Source: Larix kaempferi
Lineage: Eukaryota; Streptophyta; Pinopsida; Pinales; Pinaceae
Reading direction: 5' to 3'
NCBI GenBank assembly: GCA_027924585.1
Contig: BSBM01000261.1
Span: 3,241,501 to 3,305,500 of the forward strand
Length of the DNA: 64,000 bases
In this document: one piece after another, positions 33,200 to 44,522 of the stretch
Numbering within the stretch: the first letter of the stretch is position 1
Layout: every line of letters starts with the position of its first letter
Position numbers and translations under genes: made by a program
Notes under the pieces: generated by a model
The model's database searches: none
Told to the model about the DNA's origin: nothing
Seen by the model: the letters and a program-made list of their open reading frames with translations, nothing else

Positions 33200-33579
33200 C
33201 TAGGGGATCCATATGTTTGTTGAGATGACATTATCACATTCAAGGGAGCCATAAGGGAGTCCAACTCCAGTATTCACCATTGCGTCAGCTTGCCCATTGA
33301 GGTTTCTCAAAACATGACAATAGGAAACCTTGTTGAGTCCTTTACTGATGCAGAGTAGGAGGTGGTGCAGTTTGGAGGAGGGATTCTTCCTATTGTTGAC
33401 AATGTTTCTGACGTCGTGGATGACGATGAGAGAGTCTCCAATAACCATCAGGTTCTTGATGCCCAGACCTAGAGCAATCTCTAACTCCATTGTTCGTCTT
33501 TCTCCCAATACCCCATGAAAACTCTTTCTTTTTGTTCCCCTTGGAGTCAAAGATAACTCCCCCGCTCCTACCAACCCTG
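33200..33579 (-). pseudogene. LINE RNase H domain, 5'-truncated
   Basis: The reading begins at the truncated LINE end with LSGLVGAGELSLTPRG, continues LGERRTMELEIALGLGIKNLMVIGDS (Glu and Asp positions of the RNase H core), and ends VSYCHVLRNLNGQADAMVNTG, the last conserved Asp block of plant RVT_3-type RNase H domains. The first catalytic Asp (FDGA) is beyond the truncation. The frame continues to about 32923 as the LINE C-terminus after a shift. Confidence 0.75.
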
Positions 33580-34103
33580 ATAAAATTTTCTTATTCTTTA
33601 TTTGATCACGAGGATTCAATTATCAATTTTCAAGAGCTTTATGCTTATCCTTACTCATTATTAACTTTTGATCATTATTTAAATAATATAATTTTGAGAC
33701 TTTTTATTTATTCCTTGATGATTGATTATTAAAATAAAAAAAAGGGGAATTTTATTTAAAGAAAGCATTCACATTACTTTTACGTGGACTCTGTTTATTC
33801 ATATAATGTTTATTAAAATCTTTTAGAGTATGTGCATTTACAATAATCTAAAATTAAGCACATTTTCCAAATATTGTAGTTTTATTTAAAAAACGTTTTG
33901 GGAAGTGTTATAAAATGGAGGGACTTACTTAATGATTTTTATTTTAGAAAGTGTATCAAATCTAAGAAATAGATTCAAATAAAGAAATGAAAGGAAAATT
34001 ATTTATTATGTTGGGTAAATTGATAAAATCGATGATTTATATTAAATAATTGTATCGAGTGAAACGAGGTGCTCTACAGTATGGGGGAGATCTTCTAACG
34101 TGT

Positions 34104-34164
34104 GTGATGTAGCGTTACATCTAATAAAACGTAAAAATGTAGCGTTACATCTAATAAAACGCAA
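34104..34164. repeat. Tandem duplication of a 32-bp unit
   Basis: TGTAGCGTTACATCTAATAA (start of the unit) occurs twice in direct repeat, at about 34108 and 34138, each followed by AACG[CT]AAAAA. Confidence 0.75.
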
Positions 34165-34185
34165 AAAGTGATTGCGTGTAAAAAG

Positions 34186-34275
34186 AAGTAAGTAAAGTAA
34201 AGTAAAGTAAAGTAAAAAGAAGTAAGTAAAGTAAAGTAAATAAAAAAGAAGTAAAGTAAAGTAAAGTAAGTATGG
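34186..34275. repeat. AAGTA microsatellite
   Basis: Imperfect (AGTAA/AAGTA)n with AAAAAGAAG interruptions over about 90 bp. Confidence 0.85.
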
Positions 34276-35589
34276 AGGAGATGTTGTAAGGTTTGTGATG
34301 TAATATTTGTGACTAACAAAATAATTAAAAAAATTCATGTCCGCTCATAAAAAAATATTTATGGAAAGTATTTAAAAAAAATCCATGTTGGTTCATAAAA
34401 TAAAATATTATGAAAAACAATTAGAAAATAGATGTTCCTTTATAAAATAAAAACTTAAAACTTAAACCCAGATCTATTAATCAAGAGAGATCAAATTTCT
34501 TGAGTTTAAATTTAAAAAAAGAAATACACTTCAAAAAATTGGATCCCTCTCGATGCTTAATAGATATGGCTTTAACATGAATCTATGCTGGTGTTATATT
34601 AAATTGTCTAAAAAGTGAATGACTTATATTTCATCATTTCAATATTATTCTCCTACTCCACGTGAGCACGTTCTACCAACAAAATTTTCCAATAAAGTTA
34701 AATAGTTTAAGAGATAAGAGCTTTGTCTCATTTTTTTGTTTTTTGGGTTATATGACTAATTTGTTTTTTCTTAATAAAAGGGATTACGTTGCCTTCTTAT
34801 GGTTTAACCCATAAATTATTCTCTTTGCAGAAACTTGGGCACATTGAAAGTTTGAGAACATCCCATTGTAAAATTCACATAAACTGAAGGAGGACGTAGC
34901 TGCAAAAATTAGATAAGATTTTAATGTTGTCTTAATCCGTGGCAGTGGAGAAATTATGCCACACAGATTTCTTCTACATATCTCCAACTACACACCGGTG
35001 GTAAATGTTATTATTTTGGCTCGCCATTAAAAGAGGAAGCTTAAGAGGAGTCAAGAATACGATAATTGGGAACAGAGCTATTTATCGTTGGTTATCCACA
35101 GACAACTTCTTTGTGAGCAGTTTGTTGCTGGTCTGTTTTGAATTCAGTTTCAGACATTGATATATATAAACTCTTGTTTGTTTCTCTTATACCTCTTTTA
35201 TTTGTGCATATATATTTACATGTTATGCGTAAATGAATTATTTTGAAGCTTGAGCACCGGTAATCTTTTTAAATGTGTTTAAAGTTGATGATTCCAGTTG
35301 TATCTTGAGAACTGTTGTTGTTATGATATAATTGTATCTTTAAACATTAATATTTCCTCATATGATTGTACATTTCGGATATTCATTCGGTGAGAAATGT
35401 TTATTTTGAACTCAGATCTTTAGATTACCATAAAACATTTAAAATTGTTTTTCTGTGTCAAATTGTTAATTACATATGTCAATTTTATCATAATTTTAAT
35501 TATTATTTATCATGAACAAGCAATTATTCAGAATGAGTTATGCTTTTAGTCTTGGTGTTTTCTCCAATTTTATTTAATATCTTTGATCA

Positions 35590-36220
35590 TATTTTGGGTT
35601 GACTCAGAAGAGAATTATAATAACCAATCTGCTCTTGTCCAGGATAGACTGTTTCCACCTAGTCGTCCGATGTACATTTTGTGCAGTCGACAAACCCATC
35701 CGGTAACCAACAACCTAGTGGGAAGAAGGGGAAGAATAACCGTAGGGGTGGGAATAATAAGAATAAGAAAGAGAACTCTAACCCACCTTGGGATGGAGGA
35801 AATGCTGGTGGGGATTGCAAGCCCAGACGTAAGGTGAAGTTTCCTTGTAAAATTTGCTTGGAGTATCACCTTACAAATTTGTGTGCTTGTATGGAGGAAG
35901 CATCGCACAGAGCCCAGCTGTGCTAGCAAATCCCCTTCCTCATCATCAGAATATGAATTTTGGTGCTTCCTTTGCCGGTCATGGGACTACTAAAACTTTG
36001 AATTCTTCTTCGCACGACGACGATTTTGGATGCGTGAACATGTGCAAATCTGAGGTTTGTGTTGCTACTTACTCGCGTGATTATGGAGATCCACAACCTT
36101 CTTTGGGGAATGATCCCCCACCACATGAGACTCTATTGCATATCGAGAAGCCCAACCTTATGCCACGGGTACCGAAAGGTGTCCTCAAGCGCTCGACACA
36201 TAATCCTAATGCTTGAGCCG
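35590..36220 (+). pseudogene. Element D gag C-terminal part with zinc knuckle
   Basis: Frame shifts separate the pieces. The most useful is at 35681-35926: a Lys/Asn/Gly-rich basic stretch followed by CKICLEYHLTNLC, a C-X2-C-X3-H-X4-C knuckle, and MEEAS. This order and spacing match the nested element's gag. An acidic/Ser-rich linker follows to 36220. Confidence 0.7.
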
Positions 36221-36438
36221 CCCAAAACTACTCGATTGTGGAAGATCTGGGCCAAACCCCGTGTGCTATGTCGGCTCTCGAGGTTCTTCAGGCTTGTCCT
36301 TCGCAAAGGAACGCCCTTCTATTTGCTTTGGGAGTCCAAGATCCTTGTAGCCCAAATGTCATCAAGTTGGACACTACTGATGTTCAGCCTTGGTTTCCCT
36401 ATCATGTGGCTTTTCAAGTTCATGTTATGTGTTTATAG

Positions 36439-37143
36439 ATGATCGTTAAATGTATCGTGGTTGACGAAGGCGCTTCCACTTCAATGATGTCTTTATCTTG
36501 TTGGAAGGCTCTTGGCTCTCCTATGTTGTCAAATTCTATGACCATGCTCACTGCATTCGATGGTCGTTCTTTCAGGCCGCATGGTATTATTCCTTCCCTT
36601 GAGGTCCACTTGGGTGGAAAGTCCGTCCCTATAGAGGTCGAGGTGGTCGATTCTCCCCTTGACTATAACCTTTTACTGGGTCGGAATTGGATCTACGCTA
36701 TGAGAGCGATCGTGTCCTCTGTTTTTAGAGTCATCTTCTTTCCACATGAAGGCAAGATTGTGACAGTCGATCAACTATCCTTTGCTAGTTCCAGTCCCGT
36801 AGCACCGCCGGGATTTGTGGTCCCCCAAATCGAAAATTCTCATCCGACAACTGGGAATTTTGGTGTAGGCCTATATTCCTCCTTGATGGGATCTTTCAAT
36901 TTTTCCGCACCAATATCCTTTATAGGAACCATCTCCGATGATGCTCCTTCATCGCTGCATCCTGTACCATTCCAGACATCGTACTTTAGTGATCCGTGGA
37001 CTCTATCTCCCATGGGTTCCTCATCGGGAGACTCTTCGTACATCGGAATGGCCATGCCCTTGTCTACAGCTGAGCTTTCTTATCGTGATATTCAACAAGT
37101 CACTGCAGAGCCTGCTCTTTCTTCTTCAAGGACAGAGGAATAA
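36439..37143 (+). pseudogene. Element D aspartic protease region
   Basis: An open 234-codon stretch begins near KCIVVDEGAST, with the catalytic D in DEGA, followed by SCWKALGSP, PIEVEVVDSPLDYNLLLGRN (the second conserved block) and a conserved VFRVIFFPHEGKIVTVDQLSF tail block. It is clearly related to the protease of the nested element at 6368-7912. Both use DEGA where most gypsy proteases have D[ST]GA. The C-terminal 100 residues are a Ser/Pro-rich linker. In the intact polyprotein the frame would continue into RT; here it stops at 37141. Confidence 0.8.
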
Positions 37144-37439
37144 GATCCTGTTACGCTGCTCACATGGGTAGTGGAATCATCTTGTTCACATGACTGCCTT
37201 GATGATACTTTACCTTTAGATGAAGCCATTATCGAGGCCATGAACATCAATGACAAGCCTTGGTAGGACCTCCATCATAGATATTATTTCCTTCCCAACC
37301 TTGATCTTATTGAGCAAGATGAGTTTTGGTCGACTCTAGCCGAGAAAGTTGGTCACCCTATGGCTCCTTTGGAATCGCATGGAATTTACGCAGAAGGGGA
37401 TATGGCTAATATTTCCCCTACTACCCCGATCAACATTTC

Positions 37440-38400
37440 TCGTACTCCCGGAAAAATAAAAAAATGTATACGTCAGTGCTGATTGTTCCCCTGAGGAAAT
37501 TCACATTTACACCGATTTATTCAAAGAGTTTCGGGATGTGTTTTCCTGGTCATATGAGGAGATGCCAGGTATTGACCCTAGTATTGTCGAACATGAAATT
37601 AAAACTTACCCTCATGTTAATCCTGTTCGATAGTATCTTCGTGTTGTTAGTCCTAGGAAGGCAACCTCCATTAAGGAAGAGGTAGAGAAACTTCTTAAGG
37701 ATGGTTTCATCTACCCGGTTCCTCTTACCGAATGGGTATTCAACCCCGTTCCCGTGGATAAGAAGCAAGGAACTATCCGTGTGTGCACATAATTTCGTGA
37801 TCTAAATAGAGCGTGTCCTAAAGATAACTTCCCCACCCCATTCATAGATCAAATCTTGGATGAGTGTGTAGGAAGCGAAGTATTTTCGTTTATGGATGAT
37901 TTTTCGGGCTATAACCAGATCCAAATCAAACCTGAGGATCAACATAAAACTGCATTTATATTTCCTTGGGGAACCTTCACATACCAGAAAATTCCCTTTG
38001 GCCTTAAAAACACTGGAGCTACATTTCAGCGGGCCATGACCTGTTCTTTTCACGATCTTAAACATATAATGGAAGTTTTCCTGGATGATCTTACTGCTCA
38101 CTTTCTTAGTAGAATGGATCATACAGGTCACCTCCGTCTTGTTTTCGATAGATGTCGTCGTTATAATATTCATTTGAATCCGAACAAGTGCATATTTTGC
38201 GTGAAAACTGGTCTCCTTCTAGGGTTTATAGTCTCGAAGGAAGGTATTAGAGTCGATTCGTTGAAGGTTGAGGCAATACTTTGGTTGTCTCCCCCGCGTA
38301 ATTTGGTTCAAATTCAGAGCTTCCAAGGGAGGGCTACTTTCTTACGTCGTTTCATCGTGAACTATGCTAGTCTTTCTAAGGGTTTCCCATGAGTATTGAA
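37440..38400 (+). pseudogene. Element D reverse transcriptase
   Basis: The domain starts at FKEFRDVFSWSYEEMPGID (about 37520). Stops at about 37632 and 37789 break it before the long open stretch 37856-38392. Blocks visible: FNPVPVDKKQGTIRVC, RDLNRACPKDNFPTPFID, FSFMDDFSGYNQIQI (motif A, Asp present), TFTYQKIPFGLKNTGATFQ, and VFLDDLTAHF in place of YVDDIL, with both Asp residues kept. The thumb has GFIVSKEGIRVD and IQSFQGRATFLRRFI. Confidence 0.85.
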
Positions 38401-38760
38401 GAAAGACACCCCTTTTATCTGGGATGAGCAAGCCTAGCAGTCTTTCGACGGTATTAAGAAATCCTTGGTATTAGCCCCTCTTCTTAGTCCACCCGACTAT
38501 GAAAGATAATTTTTGCTTTATGTGGCCGCATCTCAAGAGACAATTGGTATGGTCTTGGTTCAGGTGGACGATAGGATCCAAGAGCATGTCGTCTATTATC
38601 TTAGTTGAAACCTAGTAGACGTTGAACTAAGGTATTCTCACGTGGAGAAACTGGCTCTTGTGACTGTTCATGCAGTCTAGAGGTTACGACACTACGTATT
38701 TCTTAGGAAAAACAGTTATAGAACATGTCAATCCATTTCAGTTCGTGCTCTCACAACGTC
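38400..38760 (+). pseudogene. Element D RNase H following RT
   Basis: Pieces with stops: FIWDEQA, QSFDGIKKSLVLAPLL, LLYVAASQETIGMVLVQ (catalytic D of YxxAS replaced), VVYYLS and ELRYSHVEKLALVTVHA (Glu block). The C-terminus around 38700-38760 is frameshifted. Confidence 0.75.
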
Positions 38761-39026
38761 TGATTGTGGGGGAGTATAATAAATGGATTGTCATCCTTCA
38801 GGAATTCGATCTCGATTTTTCCTCGGCGAAGTCGGTGAAGTCCTTGGTTTTCACAGAGCTGATGTCGGATTTTCCTAGACTTGATGAGGAAGTGGTCCAT
38901 GAGGACTCTTTCGTTGATGAGCATTTTTTCCTTATCTCGTTGTCGGACCCTTGGTATGGAGACATCATTATATATCTCCAAAATCTGAAGTTCCCTTTGC
39001 ATTTTTTGTGAGATGAGCGACGGCGT
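38761..39026 (+). other. Element D link between RNase H and integrase
   Basis: The frame that reads IRSRFFLGEVGEV near 38808 is the tether; it is frameshifted, and no separate function is visible. Confidence 0.5.
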
Positions 39027-40195
39027 GTGAGACACCATGCCAAATATTATGTCATCATCGGTGAGACTTTGTATCGCCGAGGAAAAGACTCTCTCCTGCG
39101 TCGTTGCTTAACTCATGAAGAAGCGAAGTTAGTACTTAATGACTGTCATAGTGGGGCATGTGGTGATCACTTATCCGGGCTTGCTACAACCCAGCGTATC
39201 TTGCGAGCAAGTTATTTTAGACCTATGATATTTAAATATTGTGTTAACATTGTAAAGAGATGCAACCCTTGTCAGGTATTTTCTCAGAATGTGTGCTCGC
39301 ATCTTGCTCCCCTTTATCCGGTCGTCACCGTCGGTCCCTTCACCAAATGGGGGGTTGATTTCATGGATTCCAACCCAGCTTCGGCAGGGGGGCATCGTCA
39401 TATCATAGTGGCCGTTGATTACTTTACCAAATGGGATGAGGCCATGCCGACTGTTAAAGTCGATGGTGAAACAACAACCCACTTCGTATTCAATCAGATC
39501 ATAGCTCGGTTCGGTATCCCGAAAGAGATTGTCACTGACCATGGTAGTCACTTTCAAAATAAGATGATGGCTGAATTATCGCTTAAACTTGGGTTTAGAC
39601 AAGATCACTCATCTTAATATTGTCCCCAAGCGAATGGCCAGGTAGAGGCAATCAATAAGTCCCTTAAGGCCATTCTTCAAAGGACCATCCAACAAAGAAA
39701 AAGTAATTGGCATATCATGTTGTATCCTACTTTGTGGGCTTATCGAACCGTAGTAAAGACTTCCACTGGTTTCTCACGTTTTCGGTTAGTTCATGGTGTG
39801 GAGTCCATCTTACCGATTGAATGCGAGATCCCTTATTTGAAGCTAGCCATAGAACTCCTGCCTGACACTTTAGAAGTAGTGAAACACTTAGTCTACATCG
39901 AGTAGCTTGACGAGCAGTGTCGGGACGTTGCCGTAGAAATAGATGCCAACAAACGTCATGTCAAGGCTTAGTATGATAGGTCTGTCCGTCACCGACAGTA
40001 TGCCGAAGGTGACTTGGTTCTCCTTTATGACCAAGCTAAGGAACCCCTGGGGTAGGAAAGTTTAACCCGATGTGGCACGGTCCTTACAGTGTGAGCCATG
40101 TCCTTGAGAAAGGAGCCTATGAGTTGGAAGATTATGAGGGGAATGCCTTGAAGGAGCCTAGAAATGGGATCTATCTCAAGCGGTATTATGCTTGA
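39027..40195 (+). pseudogene. Element D integrase
   Basis: The HHCC zinc domain has CHSGACGDHLSGLATTQ and CNPCQ. The catalytic core has WGVDFMDSNP (D), IVTDHGSHFQN (D) and YCPQANGQVEAIN (E). One stop lies at 39615-39617 between the second D and the E. The core continues WHIMLYPTLWAYRTV and FRLVHGVESILPIE. The C-terminus, with stops, shows QYAEGDLVLLYD and ends around 40195. Conservation of all three acidic residues and of the zinc ligands shows recent decay. Confidence 0.9.
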
Positions 40196-40304
40196 GATTC
40201 TAGTTCGAGATGATACTTTTGTATACTATTGTATAGTTGCTATACATAGTTTAGCTTTCCTTTGATTTTTCAAGTCTGCTGATTCGCTTGCTTTTCGTTG
40301 ACAG

Positions 40305-40730
40305 ATGTCAGCAGAATCTCCAGCGTTCTTAGGATTCACGGATGGGGCCATCCGTCATACACAGAGACTAGCTTCTACTGCGTGGGTTATTTACTCACCC
40401 GACAACCAGATTGTGTCTTCAGGAGGTGCTTTTCTCGGTCCTACATCAAACAATGTGGCTGATTATAGTGCCGTTATTGACTTGCTTCGCGATGTCATTT
40501 CACATGGTATCCAGTCTTTAGAGGTCCGCCTCGATTCGCAGCTGATTGTGTATCAGTTGAACGGCTCGTACTTTGTTAGGGATCCTACGCTACTAAGGAG
40601 ATTCTTAAGGGTAAGACTTTTGGAATGCCATTTTGATTTTATTACTTATATTCATGTTCCAAGACGTTTTAATCATATTGTTGATGCATACGCTAATTAT
40701 GTCCTAGATTGGCATTTGCCACATCAATGA
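40305..40730 (+). CDS. Element D archaeal-type RNase H, separate ORF after integrase (141 codons)
   Basis: A compact open frame starting MSAESPAFLGFTDGA. It has the RNase H core: FTDGA (D), VADYSAVIDLL where the catalytic Glu position holds Asp, VRLDSQLIVYQL (D), and VPRRFNHIVDAYANYVLDW (final D). The length suits a single RNase H domain. Archaeal-type RNase H domains are an accepted feature of Tat/Ogre-lineage elements, where they add to the normal gypsy RNase H, but here it is its own ORF downstream of integrase with about 110 bases between. In gypsy A the comparable domain lies between protease and RT. Confidence 0.8.
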   Translation: MSAESPAFLGFTDGAIRHTQRLASTAWVIYSPDNQIVSSGGAFLGPTSNNVADYSAVIDLLRDVISHGIQSLEVRLDSQLIVYQLNGSYFVRDPTLLRRFLRVRLLECHFDFITYIHVPRRFNHIVDAYANYVLDWHLPHQ

Positions 40731-40885
40731 ATCACACATTTGACATTCACACATTTGTACACATAATATAGTAGAACTAAAAAATCATAGTCTTTTCATT
40801 ATCAAAAAGTGGTGTCATAGTACAAAATTGGAGCTCGTAGCTCTCAAATATACATATCCGATACAAAAAATAGGACCCCATGGCA

Positions 40886-42153
40886 TCTAAGCCCTACGGG
40901 GAACTCTAGCCTCCTCGACAGGATGAGTCTGCACATAGTAGTGCACGACATTGGCTATACGCCAGAGCAGCTGCACCCATGTACCTGGTACCCCTACCAC
41001 ATGTCTCTGCATCGCCTCGGGAAGGCGCTCCACCTCGATCACCGGTACCCTGGTAGTCATCCAAGTCAGGTTGACCCGTACAGTCTCTAAAGTGCGCTAT
41101 GCCGCTGCACCTACTATCTCCCCACCCCTGCCTTGGCGCCGATGTCGTGGGAAGCCTTGTGGTCTTCGGGGACCCAAGTCTACGAGTAAACAGTCAAACA
41201 TCAATACATGATATCACACCAAAAAGATTTTTTCTTTCACTTAAAACAAAATACAAAAAAATTAAATATTCGAAACTTAAAAAGAGGGTCTTACCAATAT
41301 CTCCAAACGCGGCCCTTGGTGGAAGTGGCATGTTGCGATCTCCTCTGAATTCAATCCCCTCATATGGATAATCATCTATGGCGATCACCTGTCGTTTCCA
41401 CCAGTGGAAGAACTCATATGTATATGGAGAGGCCAGTCGACCACCCCCCTGTTGCGTCAGTATCTTTGCCCACCGGGTCTAAGCAGGATCTTAGAGACCA
41501 TGAGGAGGAAATTCCACCCTCAAGTTAAGGCCTAGAACCCTCTCAAAGAAGAAACTGCACAAAATGCTACTGAAACCAAAGTTTTTGGTCCACCCCAGTT
41601 TGCAGTCTGTCAGCTGGTGTTTCATAGTACCCAACAGTGCAGTGCACCAGTCATACATCATAGGCCTCATGCACTCGGTCGCATAGAATATCAATGGCCT
41701 TGAGGCCTAATGAAGCGAAGCAGACCCTGCTATCCTCTCGAGAGTGAGGATGATGATCTTAATGTTCAGGCTCGCTATAGCTTCTGTGGGGATTTGGATA
41801 CACACTTTTTGGGTACCCGCAACATAGTATCTGTCAGTATAGTCACTAATCGTGACTCCTCCCCCCAAGCTACGAGATCTGAGGCTTGCCATCTCTTCTC
41901 GGCGGGACAAGACGATAATAAAATATATGTCTTCCACCTCCAACGGAAGTGGTTTCCCATCCAAGTTGAATTGCTGAGCTTCTGGGTTCCAGTATTCCAC
42001 CAAAGTAGTGAGTAATCAGTTTTGGTCCCTTAAACCCCTGATACTCCAAAATTTGTACAAACCACAAGCTTGTAATGCTTGTTGAGCGGCCAAATCACCT
42101 CCAACCTGATGATCAATGACATCATGTTCCCTCTCCCTCCATTCTAGCACCAT
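40886..42153 (-). pseudogene. Spliced antisense gene of element D, plant-mobile-domain-like
   Basis: On the strand opposite to pol, exon 2 (42153-41295) starts MVLEWREREHDV and contains FWSIRGLRDQ, LVEYWNPEAQQFNLDG, LEVEDIYFIIVLSRR, ASRPLIFYATECMRPMMYDW, FGFSSILCSFFFERV and WWKRQVIAIDDYPYEG. A GT-AG intron (41294-41180) joins it in phase to exon 3 (41179-40886), giving DLGPRRPQGFPRH to the stop after RVPRRA. A further GT-AG intron (42420-42155) leads back to a short upstream exon ending at about 42421. The order L..LVEYW..E...F.L..G, LE..D..F..GLS resembles the plant mobile domain. Three or four in-frame stops are present, at about 42015, 41706 and 41489, so this copy is disabled. Extra antisense ORFs in this position are known from Tat-lineage elements. 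Confidence 0.75.
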
Positions 42154-42490
42154 CCTGTGGACAAATCAAAGGATTTTTAAGGTTAAAAAATCATAAAAAC
42201 ATTTCCCATGGCGCTGTACGTAGTCTATCTCATAAACAGTCGTGGGTACACGCGGTAAACGTTTAGTTTGACCGCGTACACCCAACCCTATACGCGACCC
42301 GCAAATTAGTAGCCCCTGTATAGCACAGATTGGGTATTAAACAATTAAAAACATTAAAAATACACCTTTAAAAACCAAATTGAAAACCATAGACTTGAAG
42401 GGAAGGATGAGGGCTCTTACTTGGTCCAGACGGCTCACGATTTCGTTGCTCCTAGATCCCAAAATCGTCGCTTGAAGATTGAGAGCAAAA
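42154..42490 (-). other. First intron and short upstream exon of the antisense gene
   Basis: On the - strand GGACCAA|GTAAGAGCC at 42421/42420 is a good splice donor and TTTGTCCACAG|GATGG at 42155/42154 a good acceptor. The intron includes a 13-bp-stem hairpin at 42244-42283 (GGGTACACGCGGT with ACCGCGTACACCC, two mismatches). No ATG is evident in the upstream exon, so translation likely starts in the next exon. Confidence 0.6.
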
Positions 42491-44510
42491 AAAAATCAAA
42501 ATGCACTATGTTGGGTAAAAATGAAAATGGTATGGTAAAAATGTTTTTTTTTACTATTTATTAATTTTTCTTACCCACTTTTGTATAGTTTTTACCATTG
42601 TTGGAGCCTTTTTGACTAATATATCATTGTGAGGTCCCTTTTTAAGTAGTTTTTTGCGTCGGGAGTGGATTTTTGAACTCTTCGTGCCTTCAACAGGTAT
42701 TTTCTACACCCGTCATATAGGTTAGGATGTCATTACGCCTGCATTATTGCATTGACATTATGATCGTATTCATAAACCTTAGGTGCGACCCCACTTTTTA
42801 ACTGACACAGAACTTTCATGCTACTTTAGAAGTGTCGTTATTTGGCGGTAGGGCCTGTCTGACCATGGGTGCCCTAGTTAGATACTTCTTATGTCTTATG
42901 GCGCCCATGCAGTTGTTTCTCCTTAGGATCGAGAGTCCTTGGTAGTCCCGCCATGACATTGTGATGAAGACTCATACTCTACTTTATCTTTATTCTGGCC
43001 ATCTCCCATAAGGACTCCTCGTTTATGTTGAGTTGTGAATGCATTGCATTATCATGCTTGCCGTTGAGCTTTGTGTCGGCTCCCACTTTCTCAGTTGTTA
43101 GCCATTTTCTTGAGTACTTTGCCTTCCGAGCCAATCAAAACTATAATTTATTCTTCACAGCTTGATGACCCTTACCTGGAGGGAACACCCCCCCGAGTGT
43201 CCACGTCCTACACATGCTTCCTTGCATCGAGCATAGGTATGTTCCATCGCCCTGAACAAGTTTGATTTCCCATGACACTCATTCCCTCACTATTGTATCA
43301 TAATCAATTTTATTCTTTTTCAAGATTTATAATATGAAAAAGACAAAAAAAATTATATAATTTCAAAAGCCATACGGGAAAGTTTTACTACCTTCTATTG
43401 GCAATTGTCGTGTCACCTTTGAACAGAGCATCCATCTCCACTCCATGTACCATGGGTTGGGATATTAGTATGACCTTAGGAAGATGTACTTGTTTCTCAG
43501 ATCTTACTCCACCGACTGATTAAGCTTCCAGTCATTATGGAGCCTTTGTCGATGCACCATTTGTCACAAAGTATTATCATTATCTAGTGCTTGAGTCTAT
43601 GCTGCCTGAGTCTATCCATCTTCTCATGCTCTTGTTCAAAGGAAGTATTTAAATCAGATTCAGCCACTCCTCAGATATCTTGACTATTGCATGTCGACCA
43701 TCCCTTATGAGTCCAGTTCGATCACGTTCTTCCAAATATTTCAACTTCGCTACTACCTCGTGCTCGTTGATGAGGGATCCATTAATTCCCTCCTTCGAGC
43801 GAATCTCATTCCATCGACTCCAAATCATTTATTCTGGAATCGATATTTAGAGTTCTTTTGAGTACCTTGAGACTTGCAGTCATTAGTGGTAGGTCCTCTC
43901 GCCATCGACAGTTGGGAATTCATTAATGTCCCATGATCGATGGATTCGTCAAGTGTACTACCTCAACACCTTTATTCGCACTTCGTGAATGTAATTAGTG
44001 CCTTGGTACCCATTTTCATTATTGGTGGGTTATCTCGCGTTTGTCAATGGTATACATCAATAACCGGTAATCAGACGATGTCACATCAGGTTCGACATCA
44101 GCACCCTTATTCACTTGATGGGACATGCACCGTGGATGGTTTGTGTAGAAGATACCATACTTCAGTGGCATTCAGTATATGCTACTTGTGATCGTGATTG
44201 TACCTATGAGAGATCGTTCTCATACATCGGCAGTTTGTACCATCAGTCTGCATCAAATGTTTCCTCTTCAACAAGATACCATATCTTATTGTATATGGTT
44301 CATGTCTATAACCATTCATGACATATATTGCCTATATACTGCATATTCATGGACATTGTATCAGATTGCTATGTCTTGTACCGATAGGTACACCGATATA
44401 TCATTGTATTATGACGAGTGGGATACTCCTTCCATTTGTGTCTCCATCACTCCACTTCTGAGATTCATAATGTATTTCGGCCATCGTAGTACCTTCTATG
44501 ACCTCACACA
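42491..44510. other. 3' region of element D
   Basis: Two kilobases without coding signal. Short frames at 43071, 43940 and 44179 overlap and match nothing known. It is less AT-rich than flanking DNA. No pseudoknot-like units as in the nested element were seen. Confidence 0.5.
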
Positions 44511-44522
44511 TTAGAGGGCATC
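44511..44522 (+). promoter_or_regulatory. Polypurine tract of element D
   Basis: TTAGAGGGCATC stands directly before TGTTACACCG, matching in form the TTTAGGGGGCATC/TGTTATACC junction of the nested element. Confidence 0.7.

Larger units (their letters stand above)
31275..33579 (-). mobile_element. 5'-truncated LINE (non-LTR retrotransposon)
   Basis: The segment lies between exact 19-bp duplications, ends on the - strand in a short poly(A) (T-run at 31276-31285), and starts within an RNase H domain at 33579. These are the marks of target-primed reverse transcription with 5' truncation. An LTR-like segment (about 32350-32884) sits inside it, and downstream of that is an ORF of unknown origin (32271-31654), so the 3' part may be chimeric. 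Confidence 0.75.
33599..35589. other. AT-rich spacer with simple repeats
   Basis: No coding region is visible. Sequence is A/T-rich with the simple repeats listed separately. A TATA-like TATATATAAACTC occurs near 35162. The 5' part of element D should lie here but no LTR or capsid coding is recognisable. Confidence 0.45.
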
